This document shows positions 45,513-55,079 of a DNA stretch of 64,000 nt, piece by piece. The notes beneath the pieces are model-generated. The model saw only the letters and a list, made by a program, of their open reading frames with translations. It was not told the origin of the DNA and searched no databases. The position numbers and the translations under genes were made by a program. The DNA is from CAZTHK01 sp964613215 (GTDB lineage: Bacteria > Krumholzibacteriota > Krumholzibacteriia > Krumholzibacteriales > CAZTHK01). Location: NCBI GenBank assembly GCA_964613215.1, contig CAZTHK010000006.1, positions 1-64,000 of the forward strand, given 5' to 3'. Positions within the stretch are counted from its first letter, which is position 1; each line of letters opens with the position of its first letter.

Positions 45513-46055
45513 TCAGAATATATATCTCACTCCTATTCCGCCATTTGCTCCGGCCTCCGTCTCCGGGGTGAAGTCAAAGACCGGAGCAATCTCCATGAAC
45601 AGTCCCACCGGAGCTGCATCAAAATAATACTCCATCCCCAGAGACATCCTCAACCCCACTCTCAAATCGTGGTCGAACCTGATCCTTCCACCCACCCCGA
45701 AATAGGCGGGCAGCTCCCCCTCCCGGATCTGGAAGGTGTTGAAGTTGTGGAAGACATAGCCGGCATGGGCATGTAAATAGCCGTCCTTTGCAAACGACCA
45801 GGCCATTCCGAAATCAATCCCGGTGTTCCAGCCGGTCCAGATCTTTCCCCCTATCCCGGTGGGCTCGCCCAGCAGCACCCCCAGCTCGATATCCCCGGTA
45901 TTTACCACCCGGCCCGTTTCGGCCAGGCCGTTTCCGGTCAGCGGCAGGGGGCTGCCGGTTTCATCCGCATTCACTGAAACGGGGGCTAACAGCGGAGGTG
46001 AAGATAGTGTTCCCCAGGTTGCCACACAGCATATAATTATAATTATTTTTTTCAT
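45513..46055 (-). CDS. Small outer-membrane beta-barrel protein
   Basis: A 180-residue protein: signal peptide (MKKIIIIICCVATWG ...) then alternating amphipathic strands such as IELGVLLGEPTGIGGKIWTG, GIDFGMAWSF, GYLHAHAGYVFH, YFGVGGRIRF, ending GANGGIGVRYIF with C-terminal Phe, the usual barrel signature. Likely eight strands. The start at 46055 overlaps the stop of the MauE-like gene by 4 bp (ATGA) and has GGGGAG upstream, so the upstream in-frame ATG at 46181 is not used. Role unknown. Confidence 0.85.
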   Translation of the reverse strand: MKKIIIIICCVATWGTLSSPPLLAPVSVNADETGSPLPLTGNGLAETGRVVNTGDIELGVLLGEPTGIGGKIWTGWNTGIDFGMAWSFAKDGYLHAHAGYVFHNFNTFQIREGELPAYFGVGGRIRFDHDLRVGLRMSLGMEYYFDAAPVGLFMEIAPVFDFTPETEAGANGGIGVRYIF

Positions 46056-46624
46056 TTGCTTCTCCCCGCCAGGGTAATAACGAATCTGTGAACAGGTGCG
46101 AGCAGCAGAATGAATGAACCGGCAAATAACAGGGAATTCTCCAGGATCTTCTTCCATGCAAATGTACTTCCGAAGCCGCATCCGCAGTCAAAGTACACCC
46201 TGGTTAACCCGATCCCCTCGGCCTGCATTATCTGCGATGTCATTACGGAAACGAAAAACACAAAGACGGCATTCAATAGAATCAGTATCAGGGCAGCTCC
46301 CCGCATGAATACACCGGTAATGAGCGAAATGCCCAGAAACAGCTCCACCCAGGGCAGGGCTATTGCGGTTATGGAAACGCAGGGATCGCTTTGCATAATC
46401 CCGTACATCCTTATCTCATCGCCGAATGCGAGGGGCCTGCCGATCTTCTGCATGGCGGCATAGATAAAAACCGCCGCAATTATGTATCTTACCACCAGGA
46501 GAAAATAGGGATTGAATATCCAGAGTGACTTCGCCCTGCCCCCGCTGATACCATGTTCATGGTTTACCGAAAATAAATGCTGCCTGATTCCGGCAGTTTC
46601 TGCAGTACGCTGAGCTTCACACAT
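46052..46624 (-). CDS. MauE/DoxX-family membrane protein
   Basis: A 190-residue protein with four membrane helices: RYIIAAVFIYAAMQKIGRPLAF, WVELFLGISLITG, ALILILLNAVFVFFVS and a last one near residues 155-175. Between helices lies DCGCGFG, the Cys pair of MauE/DoxX proteins that share features with vitamin K epoxide reductase-like redox proteins. It may deliver or take electrons for disulfide or quinone chemistry at the membrane. Coupled to the downstream barrel gene by a 4-bp overlap, and to a rhodanese 3 bp upstream. Confidence 0.82.
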   Translation of the reverse strand: MCEAQRTAETAGIRQHLFSVNHEHGISGGRAKSLWIFNPYFLLVVRYIIAAVFIYAAMQKIGRPLAFGDEIRMYGIMQSDPCVSITAIALPWVELFLGISLITGVFMRGAALILILLNAVFVFFVSVMTSQIMQAEGIGLTRVYFDCGCGFGSTFAWKKILENSLLFAGSFILLLAPVHRFVITLAGRSK

Positions 46625-46627
46625 GGG

Positions 46628-47134
46628 CTAAAATTCCCCCTTCTCCACCGGGAGTCCTTCCCCGGTCCACTCCTGATAACCCCCCTCGAATACGAAGAGA
46701 TTATGATATCCCATCAGATACAGCTCCCTGGCCAGCATCTCGGAGTCCTCACAGCCCGGCCCGCTGCAGTAAATTATGATATCCCGGCCGGGAGGAATGA
46801 TGGACAGAACCCTGTCCAGATAATCACCCATATAGTAATAGCTCAGCAGATGAGCACCGGGAATATGGCCTTCCCGGTAATCCTCCGGGATTCTGGCATC
46901 TATTATTGCCACACCCTGATCCATCATCCTGCGGGCCTCAGGGAGAGAGATGAATTTGATTCCTTCACCCTTCTGAGAGCCGTTATCCTCCCGCTGACCC
47001 AGCACCGGGACATCGTTCACCCTGCGGAAGGGGTTTATTCCGTTGTCCGAAAATGTGTTATGAACAAACGCCACCCCTGTTCCTATGACCCCAAGGGCAA
47101 CCGCCTGCAATATGGTTGATTTTATGTTCATCAT
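46628..47134 (-). CDS. Membrane-anchored rhodanese-domain protein
   Basis: About 168 residues with an N-terminal signal anchor (STILQAVALGVIGTGVAFVH) and a rhodanese domain: VAIIDARIPEDYREGHIPGAHLL, then the active-site loop YCSGPGCEDS with the catalytic Cys. It should transfer sulfane sulfur in the periplasm. The ATG at 47134 (or 47131) is preferred to the TTG at 47170, though no good ribosome site is seen. First gene of the rhodanese - MauE - barrel trio, which suggests joint work in envelope thiol or sulfur chemistry. Confidence 0.85.
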   Translation of the reverse strand: MMNIKSTILQAVALGVIGTGVAFVHNTFSDNGINPFRRVNDVPVLGQREDNGSQKGEGIKFISLPEARRMMDQGVAIIDARIPEDYREGHIPGAHLLSYYYMGDYLDRVLSIIPPGRDIIIYCSGPGCEDSEMLARELYLMGYHNLFVFEGGYQEWTGEGLPVEKGEF

Positions 47135-47388
47135 AAGGAATAATATAATTTCAGCAGAGAGAAAAATCAAATATCTGAGTAAAATAAATATTCCCGGGCA
47201 GTTAAGTTGCCCGGCACTGCTCCGAGATAATTGCCATGGATGGATAAATTATAAACCGTATTACATTGTCCAGGTACTATTGCCGGTGATAAAGGGGATT
47301 CCGGGTCCCGTTTCAACCTCCGGCATCATGGCCGGTGATGGATAAGAGGCCCCACGCCCCACTTACACAATGCCGCCAGGATGAGACG

Positions 47389-48387
47389 ATGATGAACTTT
47401 GCCGGAAAATTCTACCTTTCTGAAGTGGAAATCCCCAGCCTGCCCCTCTCCACAGATGCTCCCCTGTGCTTCAGATGGCGCCTGCCGGGAGAAGATGCTA
47501 ACAGCCCCAGGGACCAGGAACTGATAGATTCAATCCGGAAATTCGGATTCATTCATCCTCCCCTTCTGGCCGAGCACCGGTATGGGGAGATGCCAAACCC
47601 CCTGATTATACAGGGGTACAGAAGATTAGCTGCGGCAAGGGCACTGGGACGGGAGAATGCCGGAGTTATGATGATGGATGCTTCACGCATATCCGCGATT
47701 GAGTTGATCAGACTGTGGATGGAGGATATACCCGGCGGGGCACCGCCCTCCGGACTGGAAAAGATTATCATAACCAGAAGGGCAGCCCGATTTCTGGGGG
47801 ATGAATGGCATAACATCCTCGAAGATCTCTCCGCTGTCCTGGGCAGGAAGCTTTCTCCGGAGTTTGCGGAGGAACTCTGGGAACTGCTGAAGCTGGACCG
47901 GCAGATACTGGAGCACCTTCACCGGGGCAAACTGACCACCGGCGACCTGCTTCAGCTGTCCGGCCACCCCTCCCCCCGGGTACCGGAGGCAGCCAGATAC
48001 CTTGCCACCGCCGGACTGAGCAGAAAGCGGCAGAGGGAGGCGGTAAAACTGATCCTCCGGCTGGGGGATCAGATGACCGGGGATTACCCCTGGAAGGAGA
48101 TTCCCGGATGGGCTGCAGAGGGAACGGATCTGCTGATGGAGAAATTGAGAGAGGCCTGCTATCCCCGCTACAGCGAGGACCTTAAGAAAATCGACCAGGC
48201 CAGGTCTGAAATGCACCTTCCATCCTATGTCTCGGTCAATCCTCCGCCCCGGCTGGAGGGGGGAAACTACCGGATAGATATTTCGGTGCGCAACGTCGAG
48301 GCCCTGCGGACAGCCCTGGATAAACTTCAGGCAGCCCTCCGGAAGGGACTGTTCGATAAACTGTTTGATATACTGCGGGGGAAATAG
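47389..48387 (+). CDS. ParB-like nuclease-domain protein
   Basis: A 332-residue protein. Residues about 25-110 follow the ParB N-terminal domain: RDQELIDSIRKFGFIHPPLL and then GYRRLAAARALGREN, the arginine-rich CTP-binding type motif. The middle, rich in helices, looks like an HTH region of the kind in ParB (LTTGDLLQLSGHPSPRVPEAARYL), and the C-terminal part may dimerise. No ParA lies nearby, so it is probably not the chromosome partition protein but a relative. Start chosen at 47389 for AGGATGAG upstream; 47335 is also open. Confidence 0.72.
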   Translation: MMNFAGKFYLSEVEIPSLPLSTDAPLCFRWRLPGEDANSPRDQELIDSIRKFGFIHPPLLAEHRYGEMPNPLIIQGYRRLAAARALGRENAGVMMMDASRISAIELIRLWMEDIPGGAPPSGLEKIIITRRAARFLGDEWHNILEDLSAVLGRKLSPEFAEELWELLKLDRQILEHLHRGKLTTGDLLQLSGHPSPRVPEAARYLATAGLSRKRQREAVKLILRLGDQMTGDYPWKEIPGWAAEGTDLLMEKLREACYPRYSEDLKKIDQARSEMHLPSYVSVNPPPRLEGGNYRIDISVRNVEALRTALDKLQAALRKGLFDKLFDILRGK

Positions 48388-48664
48388 AATTATTATAATT
48401 TTTCTTTCATTACTGACTAATAATATCCCGCGTTTGCAGGCAGATACCTAGATATAATTATAATATATATAGGTTCGCTAACTACAATTATTGGTAGAGG
48501 TGGTTGGTCATAAATGTTAATCTAATTTTATGATGCTTTAAAATGAACCCTCAAAAGAGCTGGTTTAACAAGCACATTGCTGAACAAATGTAATGTAGAA
48601 ATAAAAACCGTCAAAACAAATTTCCAAAATTATTTTCATTATTATAAACTATGGAGATAATCAA
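48388..48664. other. AT-rich leader of the AAA-TOPRIM gene
   Basis: No gene seen. Base composition changes from GC-rich to strongly AT-rich near 48390, marking the left edge of the probable island. ATGGAGATAATCAA before 48665 gives the ribosome site. Confidence 0.5.
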
Positions 48665-50386
48665 ATGGCAACACTAACAAAAGTAAGGATAAGGAATTTT
48701 AAAAAATTCGATGATATCGAAGTTGATCTGGGTACACCCGTTGTTTTTATCGGGCCAAATAATTCAGGTAAAACTACAGCTTTGCAAGCATTATCATTAT
48801 GGAATACAGGACTCCAAAAATGGAATGTAAAAAGATCTGGTCAAGCAAATCCTGAATCAAGACCTGGTGTTCCTATAAATCGAAACGAATTATTTGCTAT
48901 ACCTTCACCTACTACTAAATTATTATGGAAGGAGTTACAGGTGAGAGCCTCTAAAAAAAGAGGCGGCACAAAAAATATTAGAATTGACATTACAGTTTAT
49001 GGAGTAACAGAAGGAAAAGAGTGGAAATGTGGTTTGGAATTTGATTATGCCAATGAAGAATCATTCTATGTAAGACCGCTCAGGCTTTCAGAAGAAAAAA
49101 CACCTGAAAGAATGTCAGTTCCAAAAGAAGCAGAAAATATTCATGTTGCATTTCTACCTCCCATGTCGGGACTGACAATAAATGAAGACAAATTGACAGC
49201 AGGCTCTATTGAGTCGCGTATTGGGGAAGGGAGAACAGCAGAAGTACTTAGAAATCTGTGCTTAAAAGTATTTGATGAGGATAAAAACATCTGGGATAAA
49301 GTTGTTAATCACATAAGCTCACTATTTGGTTCAGAATTAAAACCCCCTAATTTTATAAGCCAAACCGGGCAAATTGAAATGAACTATATTGAAGATGGAA
49401 CTGAATATGATTTGGCTGCTGCGGGAAGAGGACTTCAACAAACCCTTTTGATTCTGACATTTATACTTTCAAATCCCAATACAGTCATTTTGATTGACGA
49501 ACCAGATGCACATCTGGAAATCTTACGTCAACGGCAAATTTACAAGTTATTGTCTGATATTTCCACGGAGTATAATAGTCAAATCATTGCAGCAAGCCAT
49601 TCAGAAGTGATTTTGAATGAAGCAGCACAAAAAGATGTAGTGGTAGCATTCGTTGGGAGACCTCATCGTATTGATGATCAAGGTTCTCAAGTATTAAAAT
49701 CTCTTAAAGAAATAGGATTTGAAGATTATTTCAAAGCCGAACAGATGGGATGGGTACTTTATTTGGAAGGAGCCACAGATTTATCCATTCTCCAGAAATT
49801 TGCTAAGAAACTGAATCATGAAGCATCTGAAATTTTGGAAAGACCATTCGTTAAATATATGGGAAATGACCATTCAAGGGTTCAGAAACACTTTTATGGA
49901 GTCAGAGAGGCTTATCCCCGACTAAAAGGATTAGCAATTTTTGACAATGACCCGGAGCAAATTATTCCTATTGATTTTGGAGGCAAAGGGCTGAAAAAAT
50001 CGGTCTGGGAAAAAAGAGAAATCGAAAACTATTTTTGCTTTCGTAAAACACTAATTAATTTCGCTAGTTCTGAAGCTGAAGGGCCACTCTTCGAAGTAAA
50101 TTTTGAGGAAAGAATGAAGGAATCCATTTCTGAAATTGAAGAAGCATTGGAAACTCTGGAACAACCTTCACCGTGGGGTGATGATTTAAAAGTAAGCACA
50201 GAGTTTTTAACAAAACTTTTTAAGAAATTCTACGGAAAAACAAAAAAATATAATCGGATGAGTAAAAAAGATTTCCATATTTTAGTTGATTATATTCCAA
50301 AAGGGGAAATAGATGATGAAATCAGGCAAAAATTAGATCAAATTGTAAAAATTGCCAAATCTGCAAAATCAAAAGGAGAAATATAA
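48665..50386 (+). CDS. OLD-like AAA ATPase with TOPRIM nuclease domain
   Basis: A 573-residue protein. Walker A GPNNSGKTT (about residues 31-39) after an SMC-like start (LTKVRIRNFKKFDDIEVDL), Walker B TVILIDEPDAHLE (about 270-282) and an H-loop ASHSEVIL. A TOPRIM-like domain follows, with its Glu in VLYLEGATD (about residue 366) and the Asp pair in IFDNDPE (about 425). OLD-family proteins are ATP-controlled nucleases, often in phage defence. Base composition is strongly AT-rich, unlike all neighbours, implying transfer. No partner gene such as a UvrD-like helicase is present, so it would act alone (class 1 OLD). Confidence 0.85.
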   Translation: MATLTKVRIRNFKKFDDIEVDLGTPVVFIGPNNSGKTTALQALSLWNTGLQKWNVKRSGQANPESRPGVPINRNELFAIPSPTTKLLWKELQVRASKKRGGTKNIRIDITVYGVTEGKEWKCGLEFDYANEESFYVRPLRLSEEKTPERMSVPKEAENIHVAFLPPMSGLTINEDKLTAGSIESRIGEGRTAEVLRNLCLKVFDEDKNIWDKVVNHISSLFGSELKPPNFISQTGQIEMNYIEDGTEYDLAAAGRGLQQTLLILTFILSNPNTVILIDEPDAHLEILRQRQIYKLLSDISTEYNSQIIAASHSEVILNEAAQKDVVVAFVGRPHRIDDQGSQVLKSLKEIGFEDYFKAEQMGWVLYLEGATDLSILQKFAKKLNHEASEILERPFVKYMGNDHSRVQKHFYGVREAYPRLKGLAIFDNDPEQIIPIDFGGKGLKKSVWEKREIENYFCFRKTLINFASSEAEGPLFEVNFEERMKESISEIEEALETLEQPSPWGDDLKVSTEFLTKLFKKFYGKTKKYNRMSKKDFHILVDYIPKGEIDDEIRQKLDQIVKIAKSAKSKGEI

Positions 50387-50469
50387 GGCCCCTTTCATAC
50401 GCTAGATGCACCCTGCTTGTTTATACCATGACTGCCTTTCTTCTCCTGTAATTTGCACACCTGATATGC

Positions 50470-51018
50470 CTACCGCAGGAGAATCAACTTTTTAACAGCG
50501 CTGCGGCCGCCGGCATTTATTCTGGCGAAACAGACCCCGCTCTGGACGAATTTGCCGTTACTGTTCTTCCCATCCCAGGTTATCTCATACCTCCCACTCT
50601 TCATATCCCTTTCCAGAAGAATGTTTACCTCCCTCCCCAATACATCGAAAAACAGCAATTTCAACATGTGAAGACAGAGGTACGGTGAAGCTCAGGGTGG
50701 TCGCCGGGTTGAAGGGGTTGGGATAATTCACCAGCATGTCATCAGCCGCCGGAGTGGCGGGATGGTCTTCTGCTGCAATCAGTTCATCGTAGAGATTATC
50801 AAAAACAGCAACGATATCCGAACCATCATTTGCCACGCAAGTTCAAAGCCTCGGTCTCCGTCGAAATCATCGTTGATAACATGGCATGGTTCCGGACCGG
50901 CGGGAAAGGGCTGAGCTGTATCCAGAAGCTGAACGGTCCCCGAAACCCCGGAAGATTTTAATATCACTGCCAGAGAAAAAACCAGAAACACCGCTATAGG
51001 GTATGCCTGACGCCTCAT
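50470..51018 (-). pseudogene. Broken secreted FG-GAP protein with sorting tail
   Basis: Three overlapping minus-strand frames join into one protein: a signal peptide and INDDFDGDRGFELA (51018 to about 50840), then after a one-base loss ANDGSDIVAVFDN and NYPNPFNPATTLSF (to about 50660), and after one extra T in a TTTTT run, FDVLGREVNILLE ... SGVCFARINAGG ... KKLILLR. The whole is a FG-GAP propeller start fused, with most blades deleted, to a type IX-like sorting tail. Two frameshifts and the deletion show it is dead, unless assembly errors caused the shifts. Confidence 0.8.
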
Positions 51019-51096
51019 GATAGCCCTCCCTGATTATATACTGGATATCTGTCCCTTCAGGGGTATTATATTACAAATCGCCCTTAAAACAAATAA

Positions 51097-52257
51097 TTAT
51101 TTTTGCACCAACCGGATCATCAGAATAACGGATATCAGGCTCATAATACCACCATAGGCGAATGCATAAACCGGATCTATCTGAAACAGCATGCCGGCGA
51201 TGATACTCGCAGGGAGGGCGGCCAGGCCGGTAATAGTATGAAAGGTCCCCAGGGAGGTACCCCGCAATTCCGCTCCGGACATATCGGATACAAACGCTCT
51301 CTGGTTCCCGTCGATTACCGCATATACTATCCCGTAGAGCCCGAACAGGACTATATAGGGGACCAGGCTGTCAAACAGGGCAAACCCCGCGCATACGATA
51401 CAGAAGAGCAGATACCCTCCGGCCAGGACCTTCTTTCTGCCTGTTCTATCCGAGAGCACACCCGCCGGTATGGAAAAGGCGGCATAAAAGATATTGTAAA
51501 GCACATAGAGCAGAATCGGAATTCCTACAGACAGCCTGCCTTCGAACACCCCTCTTGCCCTGAGAACAAAGAACATGTAACTGAATCTGGATAAAGAAAA
51601 TACAGAGGCAACCAGTATGAACTTCCTGAGATCCCGGGGAATTCCCTTCAGACTTATCCTGAGGGAATATTTCCGGCGCTCCGTTCCGGCATGCTTTTTC
51701 TCTCTTACCGAACCTATGGGTATGAGGGATAAGAAGGATGCCCCGGCGGCTACCAGAATTATTGTCTTGAAATCGAGATTCAGGAACCAGAAAAGTACAA
51801 ATACAGCCAGGGAGCCCAGTATGGCTCCGGATGTATCCATAGCCCTGTGGACACCGAAGCTTCTTCCCCTGCTCTCCCGGGTGCTGGCGGATATTATTGC
51901 ATCCCTGGGAGCCGTCCTCATCCCTTTGCCCACTCTTTCCAGTCCCGCAGCCGCAAAAGCCTGCTGCCACTTCGCAGAAAGGGCCAGAAGAAATTTGAAC
52001 AGGGCGGATACACCGTATCCGCTAAAAACGAAGAGTTTCCTCTTGCCGTACCTGTCTGAAAACCAGCCGAAGAATATCTTAAGAATACTGGACAGGCTGT
52101 CCCTTACTCCCCCTACCAGCCCGATTGCTGCTTCTGTCGCTCCAACAGAAGAGAGAAACATGGGCAGTATGGGCATGATCATCTCGCTGCTCAGGTCGTT
52201 CAGGAAGCTCACCAGTCCCAGCAGCCAGACATTCCTGCTTACTTTTTTGTTTTTCAT
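51097..52257 (-). CDS. Major facilitator superfamily transporter
   Basis: A 386-residue membrane protein with twelve predicted helices. Loop 2-3 carries the MFS signature GWFSDRYGKRK, repeated in the second half as GVLSDRTGRKK. The N-terminus (SFLNDLSSEMIMPILPMFL) is typical of a subgroup of drug/metabolite exporters. Substrate not known. It is transcribed towards the pseudogene and lies upstream of none of the ABC genes in an operon sense (91 bp gap to the MacB-like permease, same strand). Confidence 0.88.
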   Translation of the reverse strand: MKNKKVSRNVWLLGLVSFLNDLSSEMIMPILPMFLSSVGATEAAIGLVGGVRDSLSSILKIFFGWFSDRYGKRKLFVFSGYGVSALFKFLLALSAKWQQAFAAAGLERVGKGMRTAPRDAIISASTRESRGRSFGVHRAMDTSGAILGSLAVFVLFWFLNLDFKTIILVAAGASFLSLIPIGSVREKKHAGTERRKYSLRISLKGIPRDLRKFILVASVFSLSRFSYMFFVLRARGVFEGRLSVGIPILLYVLYNIFYAAFSIPAGVLSDRTGRKKVLAGGYLLFCIVCAGFALFDSLVPYIVLFGLYGIVYAVIDGNQRAFVSDMSGAELRGTSLGTFHTITGLAALPASIIAGMLFQIDPVYAFAYGGIMSLISVILMIRLVQK

Positions 52258-52347
52258 GTTAATACCTTATATATATCATGCGTTTTATTTCAATCGTTAA
52301 GCTGTAAATTAAATATCAGTTCCGGCGATGGAACCAATTAATTAATT

Positions 52348-53595
52348 CTACTCATATCTTAGCGCCTCCACCGGATCCACCGATGCAGCCTGTCTGGCCG
52401 GAAATATCCCCGCCAGAAGAGCTATCACTGTCAGCATGGATACCGCTACCAGAGCTATGGCCCATGAGAAGATGGGATGCCCCATATATTTCATTACACC
52501 CTGGTCTACCGGCATCATGCTGACCAGCCAGATAACACCCAGCGACAGGGCTATTCCCACCGCTCCGCTTCCGCAGGTGAGCAGGAAGGATTCCCCCACA
52601 TACTGGGATACTATGTGACCCCTCTTTGCTCCGACCGCCCTTCGGATGCCAAGCTCGTGAGTTCTCTCCCTCACCACCACGTACATTATATTTGCCACGC
52701 CCACCCCCGCTACAATCAGGGTCAGTGAACCCACCACTCCGAAGAATATGTTCATTCCCAGAAAGACCTTCCTGGCTATCTCCTCCATCTCTATATAATC
52801 CCATATCCTGACGGCGTGTTCATCCCCGGGATCGAACCTGTATTTGGAAGCCAGCAGATATCTGGCATTCTTGATCAGCTCCTTGGTGCGTGATTTATCC
52901 GACGGCCTGATCATTATATGGCTGATCCAGTTACGGGAATAGACCGTGGAGAATGTGGTGTAGGGCATTATCACTCTTTCTGAATCGGGACCGTTATTCA
53001 TGGAGGTCTGCATCTTGGGTTCCATCACTCCGATAACTGTGTAGGGAAGATCGTCCACTTCCACCATCTTTCCCACTGGCTCCTCAGACACGAACAGTTC
53101 GGCGGCTATCTCGTCACCCAGAAAAACAACCCTCCTCTGCTCCATAATATCACCATCGTTTATAAATCTTCCCCCCGCCCCAGGATACATATGCCTCATA
53201 TGAAGAAATGAGGGTGCCACCGCTTCACCCCAGGTAGTGGTCCTGTTCTCCCCCCTCTTAACCCTCATATTTTTACCGAAACTGGGACTGATATAACGGA
53301 TCAGGGGAAGATTCTCCCTCAGCAGATCGATATCTTCCATGTGAAGATATATATTGCGCCCCATGGGAAGCCCCCGGTAGGGTTGGGAGGTTTCCCCCCC
53401 GTAGATTCTCACAATGGCATCGGCGGCGTTGAGCTGTCCTTCCGCCATCCTCTTCTCCAGCCCGAAGCCGAAGGCCAGCAGCAGCACCACCGACATGGTC
53501 CCCCATATAACCGACACCACAGTCAGAAGAACCCGGGTCTTCTGATATTTAAGATCGTTCAGAAACTGCTCTATCAGTATCTTCCACATTACCAT
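52348..53595 (-). CDS. MacB-like ABC transporter permease (second copy)
   Basis: A 415-residue protein: N-terminal membrane helix (about 20-42), a large periplasmic MacB-PCD domain (about 50-270), and three C-terminal helices with the FtsX-type GVANIMYVVVRERTHELGIRRAVGAKRGHI loop and final DPVEALRYE. MacB-type permeases work by mechanotransmission, moving toxins or lipoproteins with a HlyD-like adaptor. No ATP-binding domain is fused here. It follows its sister permease by 106 bp and resembles it along the full length, so the two may form a heterodimer. Confidence 0.9.
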   Translation of the reverse strand: MVMWKILIEQFLNDLKYQKTRVLLTVVSVIWGTMSVVLLLAFGFGLEKRMAEGQLNAADAIVRIYGGETSQPYRGLPMGRNIYLHMEDIDLLRENLPLIRYISPSFGKNMRVKRGENRTTTWGEAVAPSFLHMRHMYPGAGGRFINDGDIMEQRRVVFLGDEIAAELFVSEEPVGKMVEVDDLPYTVIGVMEPKMQTSMNNGPDSERVIMPYTTFSTVYSRNWISHIMIRPSDKSRTKELIKNARYLLASKYRFDPGDEHAVRIWDYIEMEEIARKVFLGMNIFFGVVGSLTLIVAGVGVANIMYVVVRERTHELGIRRAVGAKRGHIVSQYVGESFLLTCGSGAVGIALSLGVIWLVSMMPVDQGVMKYMGHPIFSWAIALVAVSMLTVIALLAGIFPARQAASVDPVEALRYE

Positions 53596-53701
53596 CCACC
53601 GGCCTTTAAAGAGTTATCCCTTACTTCATACCCCGCCGGCAGGGGCCTTAAAACCGCATCTGAGTTAAACAAACGCATCTGATAACAACTCCATCCGGAT
53701 G

Positions 53702-54970
53702 CTAATAACTCAGGCACTCCACCGGATCCAGCCTGGATGCCCGCCGGGCCGGAAAAAATCCGGCCAGAAAACCTACCAGAGAAATAACCAGCACCGATAC
53801 CAGTACCACCAGGGGATCTATCACCGGGGTGCCCAGCGCTTCCTTTACCGGAGGGGGAAAGAATGCAGCTATCGAAACTACCCCCCATGCAATCAGGAAC
53901 CCTATGGCGGCGCCGATAAAGATTATGAAGAATGTTTCGGCGAAGAACTGCATAAGGATTATCCACCGCCTGGCTCCCACAGAGCGCCTTATCCCTATCT
54001 CCCTGGATCTCTCCCTTACCACCACATACATGATATTGGACACTCCCAGCCCACCCACCGCCAGGGTTACCGCGCCCATTATTACCAGAAATACATTGAA
54101 AGCATTGAAGAACAGCATGAATTCATCGAAGAACTCCGCGGTGTCCCAGATACGCAGAGCGTTCTCATCGGTAGGATCGAACATGTACTTCTTTCCCAGC
54201 ACTTCCCGTATTCTGTCCACCACGTACCCGGAATTCGACATTTCCATATGATGAGTCACCACCAGATTGTTTATATTCCGGTTTCCGGTCATAGCCTGAA
54301 AGGTGGTGGAAGGAATATAGGCCCTGTCCTCGTCCCTGGAGTTATAACTGGAGTTCTGGGTCTTCTCCTTAAGCACCCCTATTACTCTGAAAGGGACCCC
54401 GTTAATTTTGCATAACTTACCCACCGCCCCGGCATCTTTACCGAAGAGAAAATCCTTCAACTCATTACCCAGGAAAACAACCCTCCGGCGATTCTCCATA
54501 TCCAGGCTGTTGAAAAACCTCCCCCCGGGCCGGGGGAAAACACTGCGCATATCCGAATATTCCACATTAACTCCGGCAACCATGGGATTTCTGACCCTGT
54601 CCCGGTAACGAAGGTACATCCGCCAGCCGGAGAACTCTTCGCTGATTGCATCGATCTCCCGGATCTCACGCCGGAGAAGCTCCACATCCTCCTTCTCCAT
54701 CCTGATTCTTCTGCTTAATCCGAATCCCCGGTAAGGCTTGGTGGTGGTACCGTTGAAAACCAGAATAATCCCGTCCCCCAGTCCTTTGAAGTTCTTGAGG
54801 TTCTGCCGCCTGGTACTGGTTCCCAGAGCCATCATTATTACCACCGCCGCAGTCCCCCACATAATCCCGAATATGGTAAGAATGGTGCGCTTCTTCTGAG
54901 CTCTCATATCGCTGATAAAGCCGGAGACCATGGAGAAGAGATAACCGATATTTATTATTATATTTTTCAT
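53702..54970 (-). CDS. MacB-like ABC transporter permease (first copy)
   Basis: A 422-residue permease built like its neighbour: helix near residues 30-52, periplasmic domain, and C-terminal helices with GVSNIMYVVVRERSREIGIRRSVGARRWII and the closing DPVECLSY. Encoded between the adaptor gene and the second permease. An ATPase such as MacB's NBD is missing from this window, so it must be supplied from elsewhere. Confidence 0.9.
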   Translation of the reverse strand: MKNIIINIGYLFSMVSGFISDMRAQKKRTILTIFGIMWGTAAVVIMMALGTSTRRQNLKNFKGLGDGIILVFNGTTTKPYRGFGLSRRIRMEKEDVELLRREIREIDAISEEFSGWRMYLRYRDRVRNPMVAGVNVEYSDMRSVFPRPGGRFFNSLDMENRRRVVFLGNELKDFLFGKDAGAVGKLCKINGVPFRVIGVLKEKTQNSSYNSRDEDRAYIPSTTFQAMTGNRNINNLVVTHHMEMSNSGYVVDRIREVLGKKYMFDPTDENALRIWDTAEFFDEFMLFFNAFNVFLVIMGAVTLAVGGLGVSNIMYVVVRERSREIGIRRSVGARRWIILMQFFAETFFIIFIGAAIGFLIAWGVVSIAAFFPPPVKEALGTPVIDPLVVLVSVLVISLVGFLAGFFPARRASRLDPVECLSY

Positions 54971-55079
54971 AGCATGCTATTCCGCTTCCCCGGCAGGGAT
55001 TCATCTCCGGAGTCAAAAGAGTATAATCTATTACAGCCGGGATTCATACAGGTCATCTCATCACCAAATATTTTGATAA

